This document shows positions 7,635 to 15,584 of a stretch of DNA of 17,395 nt, one piece after another; within the stretch, counting starts at the first letter, position 1, and the number at the start of each line of letters is the position of its first letter. Under the pieces are notes generated by a model. That model made no database searches and had not been told where the DNA came from. It worked only from the letters and a program-made list of their open reading frames with translations. Location of the stretch: contig CABRZL010000037.1 in the NCBI GenBank assembly GCA_902475435.1, forward strand, positions 1 through 17,395, given 5' to 3'. This DNA is from an uncultured Eubacteriales bacterium. Lineage in GTDB: Bacteria > Bacillota > Clostridia > Oscillospirales > Oscillospiraceae. The position numbers and the translations under genes are program-made.

Positions 7635-7663
7635 TTGACATCCGGGTTGTCCTTTATTATAAT
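7635..7663 (+). promoter_or_regulatory. Consensus sigma-A promoter of serC-serA
   Basis: TTGACA (7635-7640), 17 nt, TATAAT (7658-7663): a perfect match to the vegetative consensus at ideal spacing. The start should be near 7670, leaving a leader of about 64 nt. I see no riboswitch, T-box or attenuator in that leader. Confidence 0.9.
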
Positions 7664-7733
7664 AAAGAGCAGTGCTTCTCACATGTACATTTGTATTTCC
7701 AGAGCACAATTTTATTTTAGGAGTGACCAATCT

Positions 7734-8822
7734 ATGGCAGCTTATGATCGAATTTACAACTTTTCCGCTGGCCCCAGCATGCTTCCCCTATCAGCTCTGG
7801 AACGCGCTTCCAGAGAAATGATGAACTATGGCGGCAGCGGCATGTCAGTCATGGAAATGAGTCACCGATCTAAAACCTTTCAAAAAATTTTTGACGACAC
7901 GCAGGCAAAGCTCCGTCGGCTGATGAACGTCCCCGAGGGATACAAAATTTTATTTCTTCAGGGCGGCGCTTCCTCCCAATTTTCTATGGTTCCCCTGAAT
8001 CTCATCGGAAGAACTGGCAAAGCCGACTACGCCGTCACCGGCAACTTTGCATCAATTGCATACAAGGAAGCAAAAAAATACGGCGAAATTCATTTGGCCG
8101 CTTCCTCGGAAGATCAGGACTTCACATACATCCCCTCTCAGGAACAGATCCAGCTATCCCCCGATGCCTCTTATTTTTATTACTGTTCTAACAACACTGT
8201 TTATGGAACGGAATGGCAATACATTCCAGACACCGGTGATGTTCCGCTGGTCTGTGATATGTCCTCAGATATTTTGTCAAGACAAGTGGATGTAAGCAAA
8301 TACGGCATCATTTTTGCCGGTGCACAGAAAAATATGGCGCCAGCCGGCCTCACCGTTGTCATCATCAAAGAATCGCTGGCTGGGAACGAGCTTCCCTTTA
8401 CCCCATTGATGATGAATTATAAAACGATGATCGACAAGGATTCCATGTACAATACCCCTCCTTGCTGGTGCATCTATATGCTGGGGCTAGTGCTGGACTG
8501 GTTGGAGGAGCAGGGTGGAATCCCTGGAATGGAAAAAATTAAACACCAAAAGGCGCAGCTTCTTTACGATGTCATTGACAATTCCAAATTGTTCACTGCC
8601 ACTGCTCAACCAGGTTCCCGTTCTGATATGAACGTAACATTCCGCACGGGAAGCGCTGAGTTAGATGCTAAATTTGTGGCCGAATCCACTGCCGCAGGCT
8701 TTTCCAATCTGAAAGGCCATCGGAAAGTTGGCGGCATGCGCGCCTCTATTTACAATGCCATGCCCATGGAAGGGGTAGAAAAACTCTGCGACTTTATCTG
8801 TTCCTTTGATAAAAATAATTGA
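7734..8822 (+). CDS. serC: Phosphoserine aminotransferase SerC
   Basis: A 362-aa, fold-type-I, PLP-dependent enzyme that converts 3-phosphohydroxypyruvate and glutamate to O-phosphoserine, step two of serine synthesis. The family start YNFSAGPSMLP is present, followed by MSHRSK, LQGGASSQF and the Schiff-base lysine K199 in AGAQKNMAPAG. The end NLKGHRKVGGMRASIYNAMP carries the conserved SerC arginine segment. The length is normal. The start is fixed by AGGAGTGA 8 nt before the ATG and by homology. The frame stays open for 100 more codons upstream, but that part has no family features and contains the promoter. serA follows after 18 nt in the same operon. Confidence 0.96.
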   Translation: MAAYDRIYNFSAGPSMLPLSALERASREMMNYGGSGMSVMEMSHRSKTFQKIFDDTQAKLRRLMNVPEGYKILFLQGGASSQFSMVPLNLIGRTGKADYAVTGNFASIAYKEAKKYGEIHLAASSEDQDFTYIPSQEQIQLSPDASYFYYCSNNTVYGTEWQYIPDTGDVPLVCDMSSDILSRQVDVSKYGIIFAGAQKNMAPAGLTVVIIKESLAGNELPFTPLMMNYKTMIDKDSMYNTPPCWCIYMLGLVLDWLEEQGGIPGMEKIKHQKAQLLYDVIDNSKLFTATAQPGSRSDMNVTFRTGSAELDAKFVAESTAAGFSNLKGHRKVGGMRASIYNAMPMEGVEKLCDFICSFDKNN

Positions 8823-8840
8823 GAAAGAAGGCGTCCTTTT

Positions 8841-10004
8841 ATGTATACCATTCAAACCTTGAATAAAATCTCGCCATTGGGTCTCAATCAATTGGACCCT
8901 AAAGACTTTACGGTTACCGGCGAATCCGACAATCCGGACGGTATTCTGGTTCGTTCCGCCGATCTCCATGAGATGGCTTTTGGTTCTAATCTCCGGGCAA
9001 TTGCCCGTGCCGGCGCCGGTACCAACAACATTCCCTTGGACAAATGTGCAGAGGCCGGTATTGTGGTCTTCAATACCCCCGGTGCTAATGCAAATGCAGT
9101 GAAAGAACTGGTGATCGGCGCGCTGATTATCTCCAGCCGGGATGTCATCAGCGGAATTAAATGGTGCTGGAATTTAACCGAAGAAGACGGCGACGTAGAA
9201 AAACTTGTGGAAAAGAAAAAGAGCCAATTTGTGGGTCCTGAAATCCTCGGCAAAAATTTAGGTATTATCGGTCTTGGCGCAGTAGGCGTCAAAGTAGCCA
9301 ATGCCGCTGTGCAGCTGGGTATGAACGTCTATGGCTATGATCCTTATCTATCTGTACAGAACGCCTTGATTATGGATTCCTCCGTAAAGGTAGTGGATCT
9401 GAAAACCATCTATGAGATGAGCGATTACATTACCATCCACTCTCCGCTGCTCCCCTCTACGAAGGGGATGATTGACGAGACCTCCATCTCCTCCATGCGC
9501 CATGGCGTACGCATTATCAACCTGGCTCGGGGCGGTCTTGTAGACGATGAAGATATGCTTGCCGCCATTGCAAGCGGCAAAGTGGCCCGGTATGTCACCG
9601 ATTTTCCCAACAATACTTTGGTAGGGAAACCAGGCGTTATCACCATTCCGCATTTGGGTGCTTCCACGCCGGAAAGCGAGGAAAACTGTGCAATTATGGC
9701 AGCGCAGGAACTGCGGGAATATTTGCTCACCGGCAATATCCGCAACTCCGTCAATATGCCCAACGTTGAAATGGCTCGTACGGGCGTCGCCCGTTTGGGA
9801 ATTATCCACCGAAACATTCCAAAGATGATTTCCAATATTTCCGCTTTGTTGTCTAACGAAGGTGCAAACATTGAAAACATGACAAACAAATCCCGCGGCG
9901 ACTATGCGTATACGCTCATTGATCTAGGACAGGTTATTTCCAATCAGACACTGGAACACGTTCGCAACTTAGGCGGTGTCTTGCGCTTAAGAATTATCAA
10001 GTAA
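8841..10004 (+). CDS. serA: D-3-phosphoglycerate dehydrogenase SerA, short ACT type
   Basis: A 387-aa protein for step one of serine synthesis, the NAD-dependent oxidation of 3-phosphoglycerate. It has a split substrate-binding domain, a Rossmann domain with GLGAVG (144-149) and a C-terminal ACT domain (about 315-387, RNIPKMISNISALLS), but not the extra intervening domain of long SerA proteins. ACT domains usually bind serine for feedback inhibition. Of the catalytic triad, R230 (NLARGGL) and H271 (PHLGAST) are clear. The position expected for the glutamate (the 'FPTEP' region of E. coli SerA) reads DFPNNT, so Asn258 may replace it. It lies 18 nt after serC with a GAAGG ribosome site. The family is certain; full activity depends on the 258 question. 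Confidence 0.94.
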   Translation: MYTIQTLNKISPLGLNQLDPKDFTVTGESDNPDGILVRSADLHEMAFGSNLRAIARAGAGTNNIPLDKCAEAGIVVFNTPGANANAVKELVIGALIISSRDVISGIKWCWNLTEEDGDVEKLVEKKKSQFVGPEILGKNLGIIGLGAVGVKVANAAVQLGMNVYGYDPYLSVQNALIMDSSVKVVDLKTIYEMSDYITIHSPLLPSTKGMIDETSISSMRHGVRIINLARGGLVDDEDMLAAIASGKVARYVTDFPNNTLVGKPGVITIPHLGASTPESEENCAIMAAQELREYLLTGNIRNSVNMPNVEMARTGVARLGIIHRNIPKMISNISALLSNEGANIENMTNKSRGDYAYTLIDLGQVISNQTLEHVRNLGGVLRLRIIK

Positions 10005-10028
10005 TCCATTTTCTTTTCTTTCGTCGTA

Positions 10029-10037
10029 TGTTACAAT
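10029..10037 (+). promoter_or_regulatory. Possible extended -10 promoter for the MATE-mnmE operon
   Basis: TGTTACAAT matches the extended -10 form TGnTAnAAT. No convincing -35 is visible. The start would fall near 10044, inside the left arm of the serA terminator, so the new transcript could not form the whole hairpin. This is a weak call, made because the MATE gene otherwise has only about 35 nt after the terminator. Confidence 0.35.
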
Positions 10038-10069
10038 AAAGGAGCGTCGATTTTCCGGCGCTCCTTTTT
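10038..10069 (+). terminator. Rho-independent terminator after serA
   Basis: A 12-bp stem with one G-T pair (arms 10038-10049 and 10056-10067, 6-nt loop), GC-rich at the tip and ending in a run of five T. It ends the serC-serA transcript 34 nt after the stop. Confidence 0.85.
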
Positions 10070-10103
10070 GGCAGACAAAACACGCATTTCAGGAGGGATT
10101 CAT

Positions 10104-11450
10104 ATGGTAAAAGACATGACAGAGGGAAAAGAATGGAAGGTTATTTTATCCTTTACACTACCCTTAATTGCCGGCAATTTACTACAGCAAATCTATTCAT
10201 TAACCGACAGTCTCATTGTCGGAAACTTTGCAGGGCAGACTGCTTTAGCTGCTGTCGGCACCAGTTTCCCTATCACTTTTCTATTGGTCGCGCTGGCAAT
10301 GGGCCTTACAAACGGCGTTGGAATCATGGCCTCTCAGTTTTTTGGCGCCAAAAATACGGAATCTTTTCAGAAGAATCTCTCCACTGCATGTTATACATTG
10401 CTGGGAGCCGGTTTGCTCATCACCATTTTGGGTATTGCGCTAAGCCGTCTCCTCTTGGATAATTTACTGAAAGCTGATGCCACAATTTTAGAGGATGCCT
10501 TGCTGTACCTCCGAATTTATTGTGTCGGCTTGGTGTTTCAATTTGCCTACAATGCCTTTGCTGCCATACTCCGTTCGATTGGAGACAGTCGCTCCACCAT
10601 GTATTTTCTATTGGTAGCTACCGTGCTGAATATTGTACTGGATCTGATTTTTGTTCAGTTTTGGACGGTAGCCGGCGTGGCTTGGGCCACCGTAATCTCT
10701 CAGGCAGTTTCCGCGATCATGGCCGGAATCTATTTGTTCCGAAAGGTAGATCTGGCCCATTTTCAAAAGGGAGCATTTGTATTCGACAAAACGATGTTTC
10801 TCACTTCTCTTCGTCTGGGCGTGCCAACCTCTATTCAGCAGTGCTCTGTGGGCCTTGGTATGGTTCTGATGCAGCGGCTCATCAATTCCTTTGGTGTAGA
10901 CACGACAGCTGCCATCACAGCCGCTATGAAGCTGGAAAGCTTCGCTATGGTGCCCATTATGATGTTTTACATGGGGCTTTCCAATTTTACAGGTCAAAAT
11001 ATGGGCGCTGGAAAGCTCAGCCGCATTAAACGAGGATATTACCAAACCATGATCATGGCTATGATAACGTGCGCTATCATCATCCTTCTTCTGATTTTTG
11101 CAGGACCTTACGCCGTCGGTTTCTTCCGCATGAATGAAACCGCTACGGCAATCGGTGTGGAATACCTCCAGACCTTGGCTTGGTTTTTCCTAATCTTCTG
11201 CGTTATGTATATCACAAATGGTATTTTGCAAGGCAGCGGTGATGTACTATTTCCCACCATTGGCAGCATAACCAGCCTGGCCATTCGAGTGATTGTAGCA
11301 AATATTATGGCTACATTTCCTTCTATCGGTTATCGCAGCATTTTTTATTCCATTCCTGTGGGTTGGCTGTTTGGCACCGCCATAGTCTTTGTCCGCTATC
11401 TGACCGGTGGATGGAAGAAAAAAGGGTTGGCAACTCGTTCGGACGCCTAG
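10104..11450 (+). CDS. MATE family multidrug efflux protein
   Basis: About 448 aa, a normal MATE length, with some twelve hydrophobic helices. MATE proteins export cationic drugs or metabolites in exchange for Na+ or H+. The N-terminal half shows LPLIAGNLLQQIYSLTDSLIVG and the second half LRLGVPTSIQQCSVGLGMVLMQ, the repeated helix-1/helix-7 signatures of the family, placing it near MepA/DinF-like clostridial proteins. AGGAGGG 6 nt before the ATG at 10104 decides the start. A TTG at 10068 is in frame but lies in the terminator. mnmE follows 13 nt after the stop, so both are probably one transcript. The substrate is unknown. Confidence 0.93.
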   Translation: MVKDMTEGKEWKVILSFTLPLIAGNLLQQIYSLTDSLIVGNFAGQTALAAVGTSFPITFLLVALAMGLTNGVGIMASQFFGAKNTESFQKNLSTACYTLLGAGLLITILGIALSRLLLDNLLKADATILEDALLYLRIYCVGLVFQFAYNAFAAILRSIGDSRSTMYFLLVATVLNIVLDLIFVQFWTVAGVAWATVISQAVSAIMAGIYLFRKVDLAHFQKGAFVFDKTMFLTSLRLGVPTSIQQCSVGLGMVLMQRLINSFGVDTTAAITAAMKLESFAMVPIMMFYMGLSNFTGQNMGAGKLSRIKRGYYQTMIMAMITCAIIILLLIFAGPYAVGFFRMNETATAIGVEYLQTLAWFFLIFCVMYITNGILQGSGDVLFPTIGSITSLAIRVIVANIMATFPSIGYRSIFYSIPVGWLFGTAIVFVRYLTGGWKKKGLATRSDA

Positions 11451-11463
11451 AAAGGAGATTTGT

Positions 11464-12825
11464 ATGTCTGATATCATCGCTGCTATTTCCACTGCATTGG
11501 CCCCTTCCGGAATTGGCGTCATTCGTCTCAGCGGAGCTGGATGCGCCAAACTGGCCGGTCAAATTTTAACACCCGTTTTCGGGATTTCTTTGGACAAGGC
11601 GCCCGTTCGAAAACTCTGCCTTTATGATCTCCATGATCGCTCCGAACGGATCATAGACCGGATTTTGGCCGTTCATACTCCCGGTCCCAACAGTTATACC
11701 GGCGAGGACACTGTGGAACTTCAATGCCACGGCTCTCCGGCTGTACTCACAGAAGCGCTCAGCTGCCTGATCGCGCATGGAGCTCGGCAGGCCGGCCCCG
11801 GAGAATTCACAAAACGCGCCTTTCTGAACGGGCGAATGGATCTTACCGCAGCTGAAGCCGTCATTGATCTCATCGAAGCTGAAACGGCCGAAGCCGCAGC
11901 CAATGCTGCAGGTCAAGTGGGCGGCGCGCTGCTGCGAAAACTTTCACCGGTCTATGACGCTCTGTTATCCGTAATGAGTCACTTCCATGCTGTGCTGGAC
12001 TACCCAGATGAAGACATTGATGATTTTGACCTACAGAACTATTCTGCGCTTTTAACACGGCAAAAATCAGTTTTAGATACGCTCCTTGCCACGGCCAATC
12101 GCGGCCGAGTTGTAAAGAATGGTGTACAGGCTGTTATTTTGGGCCGTCCTAATGCGGGAAAGTCCAGTCTTCTCAATGCACTGGCGGGATATGAACGCGT
12201 GATTGTTACCCCCATTCCGGGCACCACACGGGATACTGTCGAGGAAAAAATTCGATTGGGTTCTTTGGTCTTGCGGCTGATAGATACTGCCGGGATTCGG
12301 AATACAAGCGATACCGTTGAGCAAATGGGCGTCGAAAGGGCCTTGCAAGCTGCCCGGGATGCTGATTTGGCATTGGTCGTCATTGACAGCTCCCAGCCTT
12401 TAACCGAAGAAGATCAAAGATCCATCGCCGCAGCAAAAACCGCTCGCAATGCGATCTGTATTCTAAGCAAGTCCGATCTTCCCCCAGTATTGCTTCCAGA
12501 ACAACTAGATTTTGAAACAGTTTTACCGATATCTTCTATCACTGGTGCCGGAATGGACGCTCTGGCCCCTGCCGTGGAACGGCTTTTCGCTTCGGACGCG
12601 CCTTGCGACGGAACGCTGTTGACCAATGTCCGCCATGAAACCGCCATCCGCACGGCGCGGGATTCCATTGATCGGACGCTTGACTCGTTAACCTCCGGCG
12701 CCACTCCCGACGCGATTCTTCTGGATGTGGAGGAAGCGCTGGAAGCCATTGCCGGCCTCACCGGCAAAACGATGCGGGAAGATATTACAAACGACATCTT
12801 TTCCCGGTTTTGCGTAGGGAAATAA
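11464..12825 (+). CDS. mnmE: tRNA modification GTPase MnmE (TrmE)
   Basis: A 453-aa protein that with MnmG installs carboxymethylaminomethyl-type groups on wobble uridine 34 of certain tRNAs. It has an N-terminal folate-binding domain (about 1-120, DIIAAISTALAPSGIGVIRLSG), a central helical domain, and an inserted Ras-like G domain with G1 GRPNAGKSS (227-235), G2 TTRDT (254-258), G3 DTAG (274-277) and G4 SKSD (335-338). The terminal FCVGK carries the conserved Cys-x-Gly-Lys. G4 is normally NKxD, so Ser335 is a mild departure. AAAGGAGA fixes the ATG, which lies inside a longer in-frame stretch. The usual neighbour mnmG is not in the window; mnmE here lies between two transporter genes and its TAA shares an A with the next ATG. 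Confidence 0.97.
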   Translation: MSDIIAAISTALAPSGIGVIRLSGAGCAKLAGQILTPVFGISLDKAPVRKLCLYDLHDRSERIIDRILAVHTPGPNSYTGEDTVELQCHGSPAVLTEALSCLIAHGARQAGPGEFTKRAFLNGRMDLTAAEAVIDLIEAETAEAAANAAGQVGGALLRKLSPVYDALLSVMSHFHAVLDYPDEDIDDFDLQNYSALLTRQKSVLDTLLATANRGRVVKNGVQAVILGRPNAGKSSLLNALAGYERVIVTPIPGTTRDTVEEKIRLGSLVLRLIDTAGIRNTSDTVEQMGVERALQAARDADLALVVIDSSQPLTEEDQRSIAAAKTARNAICILSKSDLPPVLLPEQLDFETVLPISSITGAGMDALAPAVERLFASDAPCDGTLLTNVRHETAIRTARDSIDRTLDSLTSGATPDAILLDVEEALEAIAGLTGKTMREDITNDIFSRFCVGK

Positions 12826-13676
12826 TGAAAAAATTGATCGTTCTTCTGGGCGTCCTGGGCGTGAGCCTGTCGTCAATACTTGTCCGGCTGTCTGAGGCGC
12901 CATCCCTCGTATTGGTTTTTTACCGAATGCTTTTCTCCACAGTTGCACTTTTCCCCTGGTCGATTGCGGTCTGCCGGGATGAGTGGTCCCGCATATCAAA
13001 ACAGGAGCTTCTGTTAAGTCTTCTATCCGGTATATTTTTGGGTATTCATTTTATTTGTTACTTCACTGCGCTTCGCTATACCTCCATCGCATCGGCTGTG
13101 GTTTTGGTGGATACTGAAGTGTTTTTTGTAGCGCTTGCATCCCCAATCCTGCTAAAACGGCGCGTTTCATTACCATGCTGGATTGGCATTCTTTTCACCT
13201 TTCTGGGCAGCGTCGTCATTGCTACATCAAGCGCCGGGAGCGGAGGCTTGATTGGCAATATTCTTGCCCTCTTGGGTGCGCTCTGTATGGCCGTCTATAC
13301 GCTCATTGGCACTGCGGTTCGCCGGACCCGCTCGACTACCCTCTATACAGCTCTGGTCTATTTTGCCGGTACCATAACGGTCGGTCTGCTGCTTGTATTT
13401 ACAGAAACTCCTCTAACTGGGTATTCCTCTACGGACTATCTCTGTGCACTGGGTCTGTGCCTATTTTGCACGCTGTTGGGGCACAGCATATTTTCCTGGG
13501 GGCTTAAATATGAATCTCCGGCTTATATATCTACTGTGAAACTCTTAGAACCGGTATTTGCAACGCTATTGGGCATTTGTTTTTTTCAGGAGTTCCCATC
13601 TTTTTCAGTTATATTAGGCGGTATTGTCGTCATTGCCGGAATTGCCTGGTATTCGGCAAATTCCAATTCCCCTTGA
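12825..13676 (+). CDS. EamA/DMT family permease
   Basis: A 283-aa membrane protein with about ten helices in two repeats (about 1-138 and 145-283), the standard EamA drug/metabolite transporter architecture. Family-like features are ILVRLSEAPSLVLVFYRMLF near the N-terminus, ALRYTSIASAVVLV in the first repeat and SPAYISTVKLLEPVFATLLG in the second. Members export amino acids, nucleosides or other small metabolites; nothing here identifies the substrate. The ATG overlaps the mnmE stop as TAATG with AGGGA upstream, so translation is probably coupled. The promoter of the next gene overlaps its 3' end, with the TGA lying inside the -35 box. Confidence 0.92.
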   Translation: MKKLIVLLGVLGVSLSSILVRLSEAPSLVLVFYRMLFSTVALFPWSIAVCRDEWSRISKQELLLSLLSGIFLGIHFICYFTALRYTSIASAVVLVDTEVFFVALASPILLKRRVSLPCWIGILFTFLGSVVIATSSAGSGGLIGNILALLGALCMAVYTLIGTAVRRTRSTTLYTALVYFAGTITVGLLLVFTETPLTGYSSTDYLCALGLCLFCTLLGHSIFSWGLKYESPAYISTVKLLEPVFATLLGICFFQEFPSFSVILGGIVVIAGIAWYSANSNSP

Positions 13677-13701
13677 CAACCGAGACTCGGACGAGTATAC
13701 T
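13673..13701 (+). promoter_or_regulatory. Sigma-A promoter with palindromic spacer before the acyl-CoA ligase gene
   Basis: TTGACA (13673-13678), 17 nt, TATACT (13696-13701). The spacer holds CCGAG-A-CTCGG (13680-13690) and an overlapping ACTCG-GA-CGAGT (13685-13696). Paired short palindromes between the two boxes would suit an operator for a dimeric repressor; no regulator gene lies nearby. Confidence 0.75.
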
Positions 13702-13766
13702 TACTTTTGCAAGCTAAATTATTAACACTGGAAAGCGTAAAATATTTGCAGAAAGGAAGCATACTC

Positions 13767-15416
13767 ATGCCCATTACCGACTTGCTGGAACGCAACGCAA
13801 AGCTATATGGCAATGAAACTGCCTTGATCGAGATTAACCCTGAAATTCAGGAAAAGCGCCGTATCACCTGGAAGGAATACGACCTCATTATGCCGGCGCC
13901 CACTATGGCTTACCGCCGGGAAATCACATGGCAGGTTTTTGACGAAAAAGCCAATCGGGTGGCTAATATGTTAATAGACCGAGGTATCGGCAAGGGCAAC
14001 AAAGTGGCAATTTTACTGATGAACTGTCTGGAGTTTCTTCCTCTCTATTTTGGTATTCTGAAAACCGGTGCCGTAGTGGTTCCTATGAACTTCCGCTTTT
14101 CCGCCGAAGAGATCCGATACTGTGTTGAACTCTCCGATACCGATGTATTGCTGTTTGGTCCTGAATTCATCGGTCGTGTGGAAGAAATCGCGGAAGATAT
14201 CGGCGACAGTCGCTTGCTCATGTATGTGGGTGCCGGAATTTGTCCCACTTTTGCAGAGGATTATGACCAGCAAGTGGTAAATTTCTCATCTGCAGCACCG
14301 TTGGTTCGCATTGATGATGAAGACGACGCGGCCATCTATTTTTCCTCTGGAACCACCGGCTTTCCTAAGGCGATTCTTCATAACCATGAGAGCCTCATGC
14401 AGTCTGCCCGCATGGAGCAAAAACATCATGGCACCAGCCGGGATGACTGTTTTCTGCTGATTCCTCCGTTATACCACACAGGCGCAAAAATGCATTGGTT
14501 TGGCTCACTGATCTCCGGTTCTAAAGCAGTGCTTCTAAAAGGTACTACTCCAAAGTCCATTTTAGAGGCAGTTTCTCAGGAAAAGTGCACCATTGTATGG
14601 CTGCTGGTTCCATGGGCCCAAGATCTTCTGGATGCTTTGGATCGAGGGGATCTAAACTTAGCGGACTATGAAACGTCCCAATGGCGGCTCATGCATATCG
14701 GGGCCCAGCCTGTTCCCCCTTCTCTAATCAAGCGCTGGCTTCAATACTTTCCCAATCATAAATATGACACAAATTATGGACTGTCCGAGTCTACAGGACC
14801 AGGGTGCGTTCATCTTGGAACAGAGAATATCCACAAAGTAGGCGCAATCGGCATTCCCGGCTATGGTTGGCAATGCAAAATTGTAGAAGAAGACGGAATT
14901 TCTGAAGTAAAACAGGGCGATGTGGGCGAACTGTGCGTCAAGGGACCTGGTGTGATGACCTGCTATTACAATGACCCTGAAGCTACCGCCCAAGTACTTA
15001 CTGCTGACGGCTGGCTGCGAACCGGCGATATGGCGATGCAGGACGAAGATGGTTTTTACTTTTTGGTAGATCGAAAGAAGGACGTGATTATTTCCGGAGG
15101 TGAAAACATTTACCCCGTACAGATTGAAGACTTCCTGCGTACTAATATTGCCGTTAAAGATGCCGCGGTCATTGGTATGCCAGACCAACGCTTGGGGGAA
15201 ATTACTGCTGCCATTATTGAAGTAAAATCCGGCTACTCCCTTACCGAAGAAGAAGTAAATCATTTTTGCAATGAGTTGCCCCGCTATAAACGACCCAAAA
15301 AAATTATCTTTGCAGATATCCCACGAAACGCCACTGGGAAAATTGAAAAGCCAAAGCTCCGGGAAATTTATTGCGTGGAACATCTGGTTGCTGCTCAGAG
15401 CGGCATCATCATCTAA
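13767..15416 (+). CDS. Acyl-CoA ligase-type AMP-forming enzyme (ANL superfamily)
   Basis: A 549-aa enzyme that would activate a carboxylic acid with ATP to an acyl-adenylate and then usually a CoA thioester. It carries the P-loop SSGTTGFPKAI (from 193), the aromatic YGLSESTGPG region, TGDMAMQDEDGFYFLVDRKKD with the hinge at D435-R436, GGENIYPVQIED, and the C-terminal catalytic lysine K525 in NATGKIEK, so it looks active. Residues 31-59 hold two similar pieces (RRITWKEYD and RREITWQVFD) separated by a short linker. The acid is unknown; the sequence resembles fatty-acid or aromatic/alicyclic-acid ligases more than acetyl-CoA synthetase. AAAGGAAG before the ATG at 13767 supports this start over an in-frame ATG at 13707. 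The gene has its own promoter and terminator. Confidence 0.92.
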   Translation: MPITDLLERNAKLYGNETALIEINPEIQEKRRITWKEYDLIMPAPTMAYRREITWQVFDEKANRVANMLIDRGIGKGNKVAILLMNCLEFLPLYFGILKTGAVVVPMNFRFSAEEIRYCVELSDTDVLLFGPEFIGRVEEIAEDIGDSRLLMYVGAGICPTFAEDYDQQVVNFSSAAPLVRIDDEDDAAIYFSSGTTGFPKAILHNHESLMQSARMEQKHHGTSRDDCFLLIPPLYHTGAKMHWFGSLISGSKAVLLKGTTPKSILEAVSQEKCTIVWLLVPWAQDLLDALDRGDLNLADYETSQWRLMHIGAQPVPPSLIKRWLQYFPNHKYDTNYGLSESTGPGCVHLGTENIHKVGAIGIPGYGWQCKIVEEDGISEVKQGDVGELCVKGPGVMTCYYNDPEATAQVLTADGWLRTGDMAMQDEDGFYFLVDRKKDVIISGGENIYPVQIEDFLRTNIAVKDAAVIGMPDQRLGEITAAIIEVKSGYSLTEEEVNHFCNELPRYKRPKKIIFADIPRNATGKIEKPKLREIYCVEHLVAAQSGIII

Positions 15417-15429
15417 CTTTACTTATAGT

Positions 15430-15457
15430 GTAGACCCATCTTATGAGATGGGTCTAC
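15430..15457 (+). terminator. Hairpin terminator after the acyl-CoA ligase gene
   Basis: A perfect 12-bp stem (arms 15430-15441 and 15446-15457) with TATG loop, 14 nt after the stop. Only a weak T-rich tail follows (TGTTCATAT), so termination may be partial. Confidence 0.65.
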
Positions 15458-15503
15458 TGTTCATATAAAGCTCTGTTTTGCACAGAAAAATGTAGGATTT
15501 ATC

Positions 15504-15542
15504 AATTTTTGGCTTCCACGCGCCAAAAATTTATGATATACT
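15504..15542 (+). promoter_or_regulatory. pyrE promoter with upstream inverted repeat
   Basis: TATACT at 15537-15542 is a good -10. A perfect 10-bp inverted repeat (AATTTTTGGC at 15504-15513, GCCAAAAATT at 15522-15531) covers the place of the -35, where no TTGACA-like box is seen. It looks like an operator or activator site. A role for pyrimidine or purine control is inference. Confidence 0.5.
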
Positions 15543-15584
15543 AGGGGACAACAAGCACATTCTGGAAGCTTTAAGGAGGAAATT

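Noticed and set aside
7434..7733. A 100-codon upstream extension of serC.
   Set aside because: It contains the consensus serC promoter and overlaps the first DRTGG gene on the other strand; a good ribosome site and the family N-terminus support the ATG at 7734.
10068..10103. TTG-initiated longer form of the MATE protein.
   Set aside because: The TTG lies in the serA terminator and has no ribosome site; AGGAGGG precedes the ATG at 10104.
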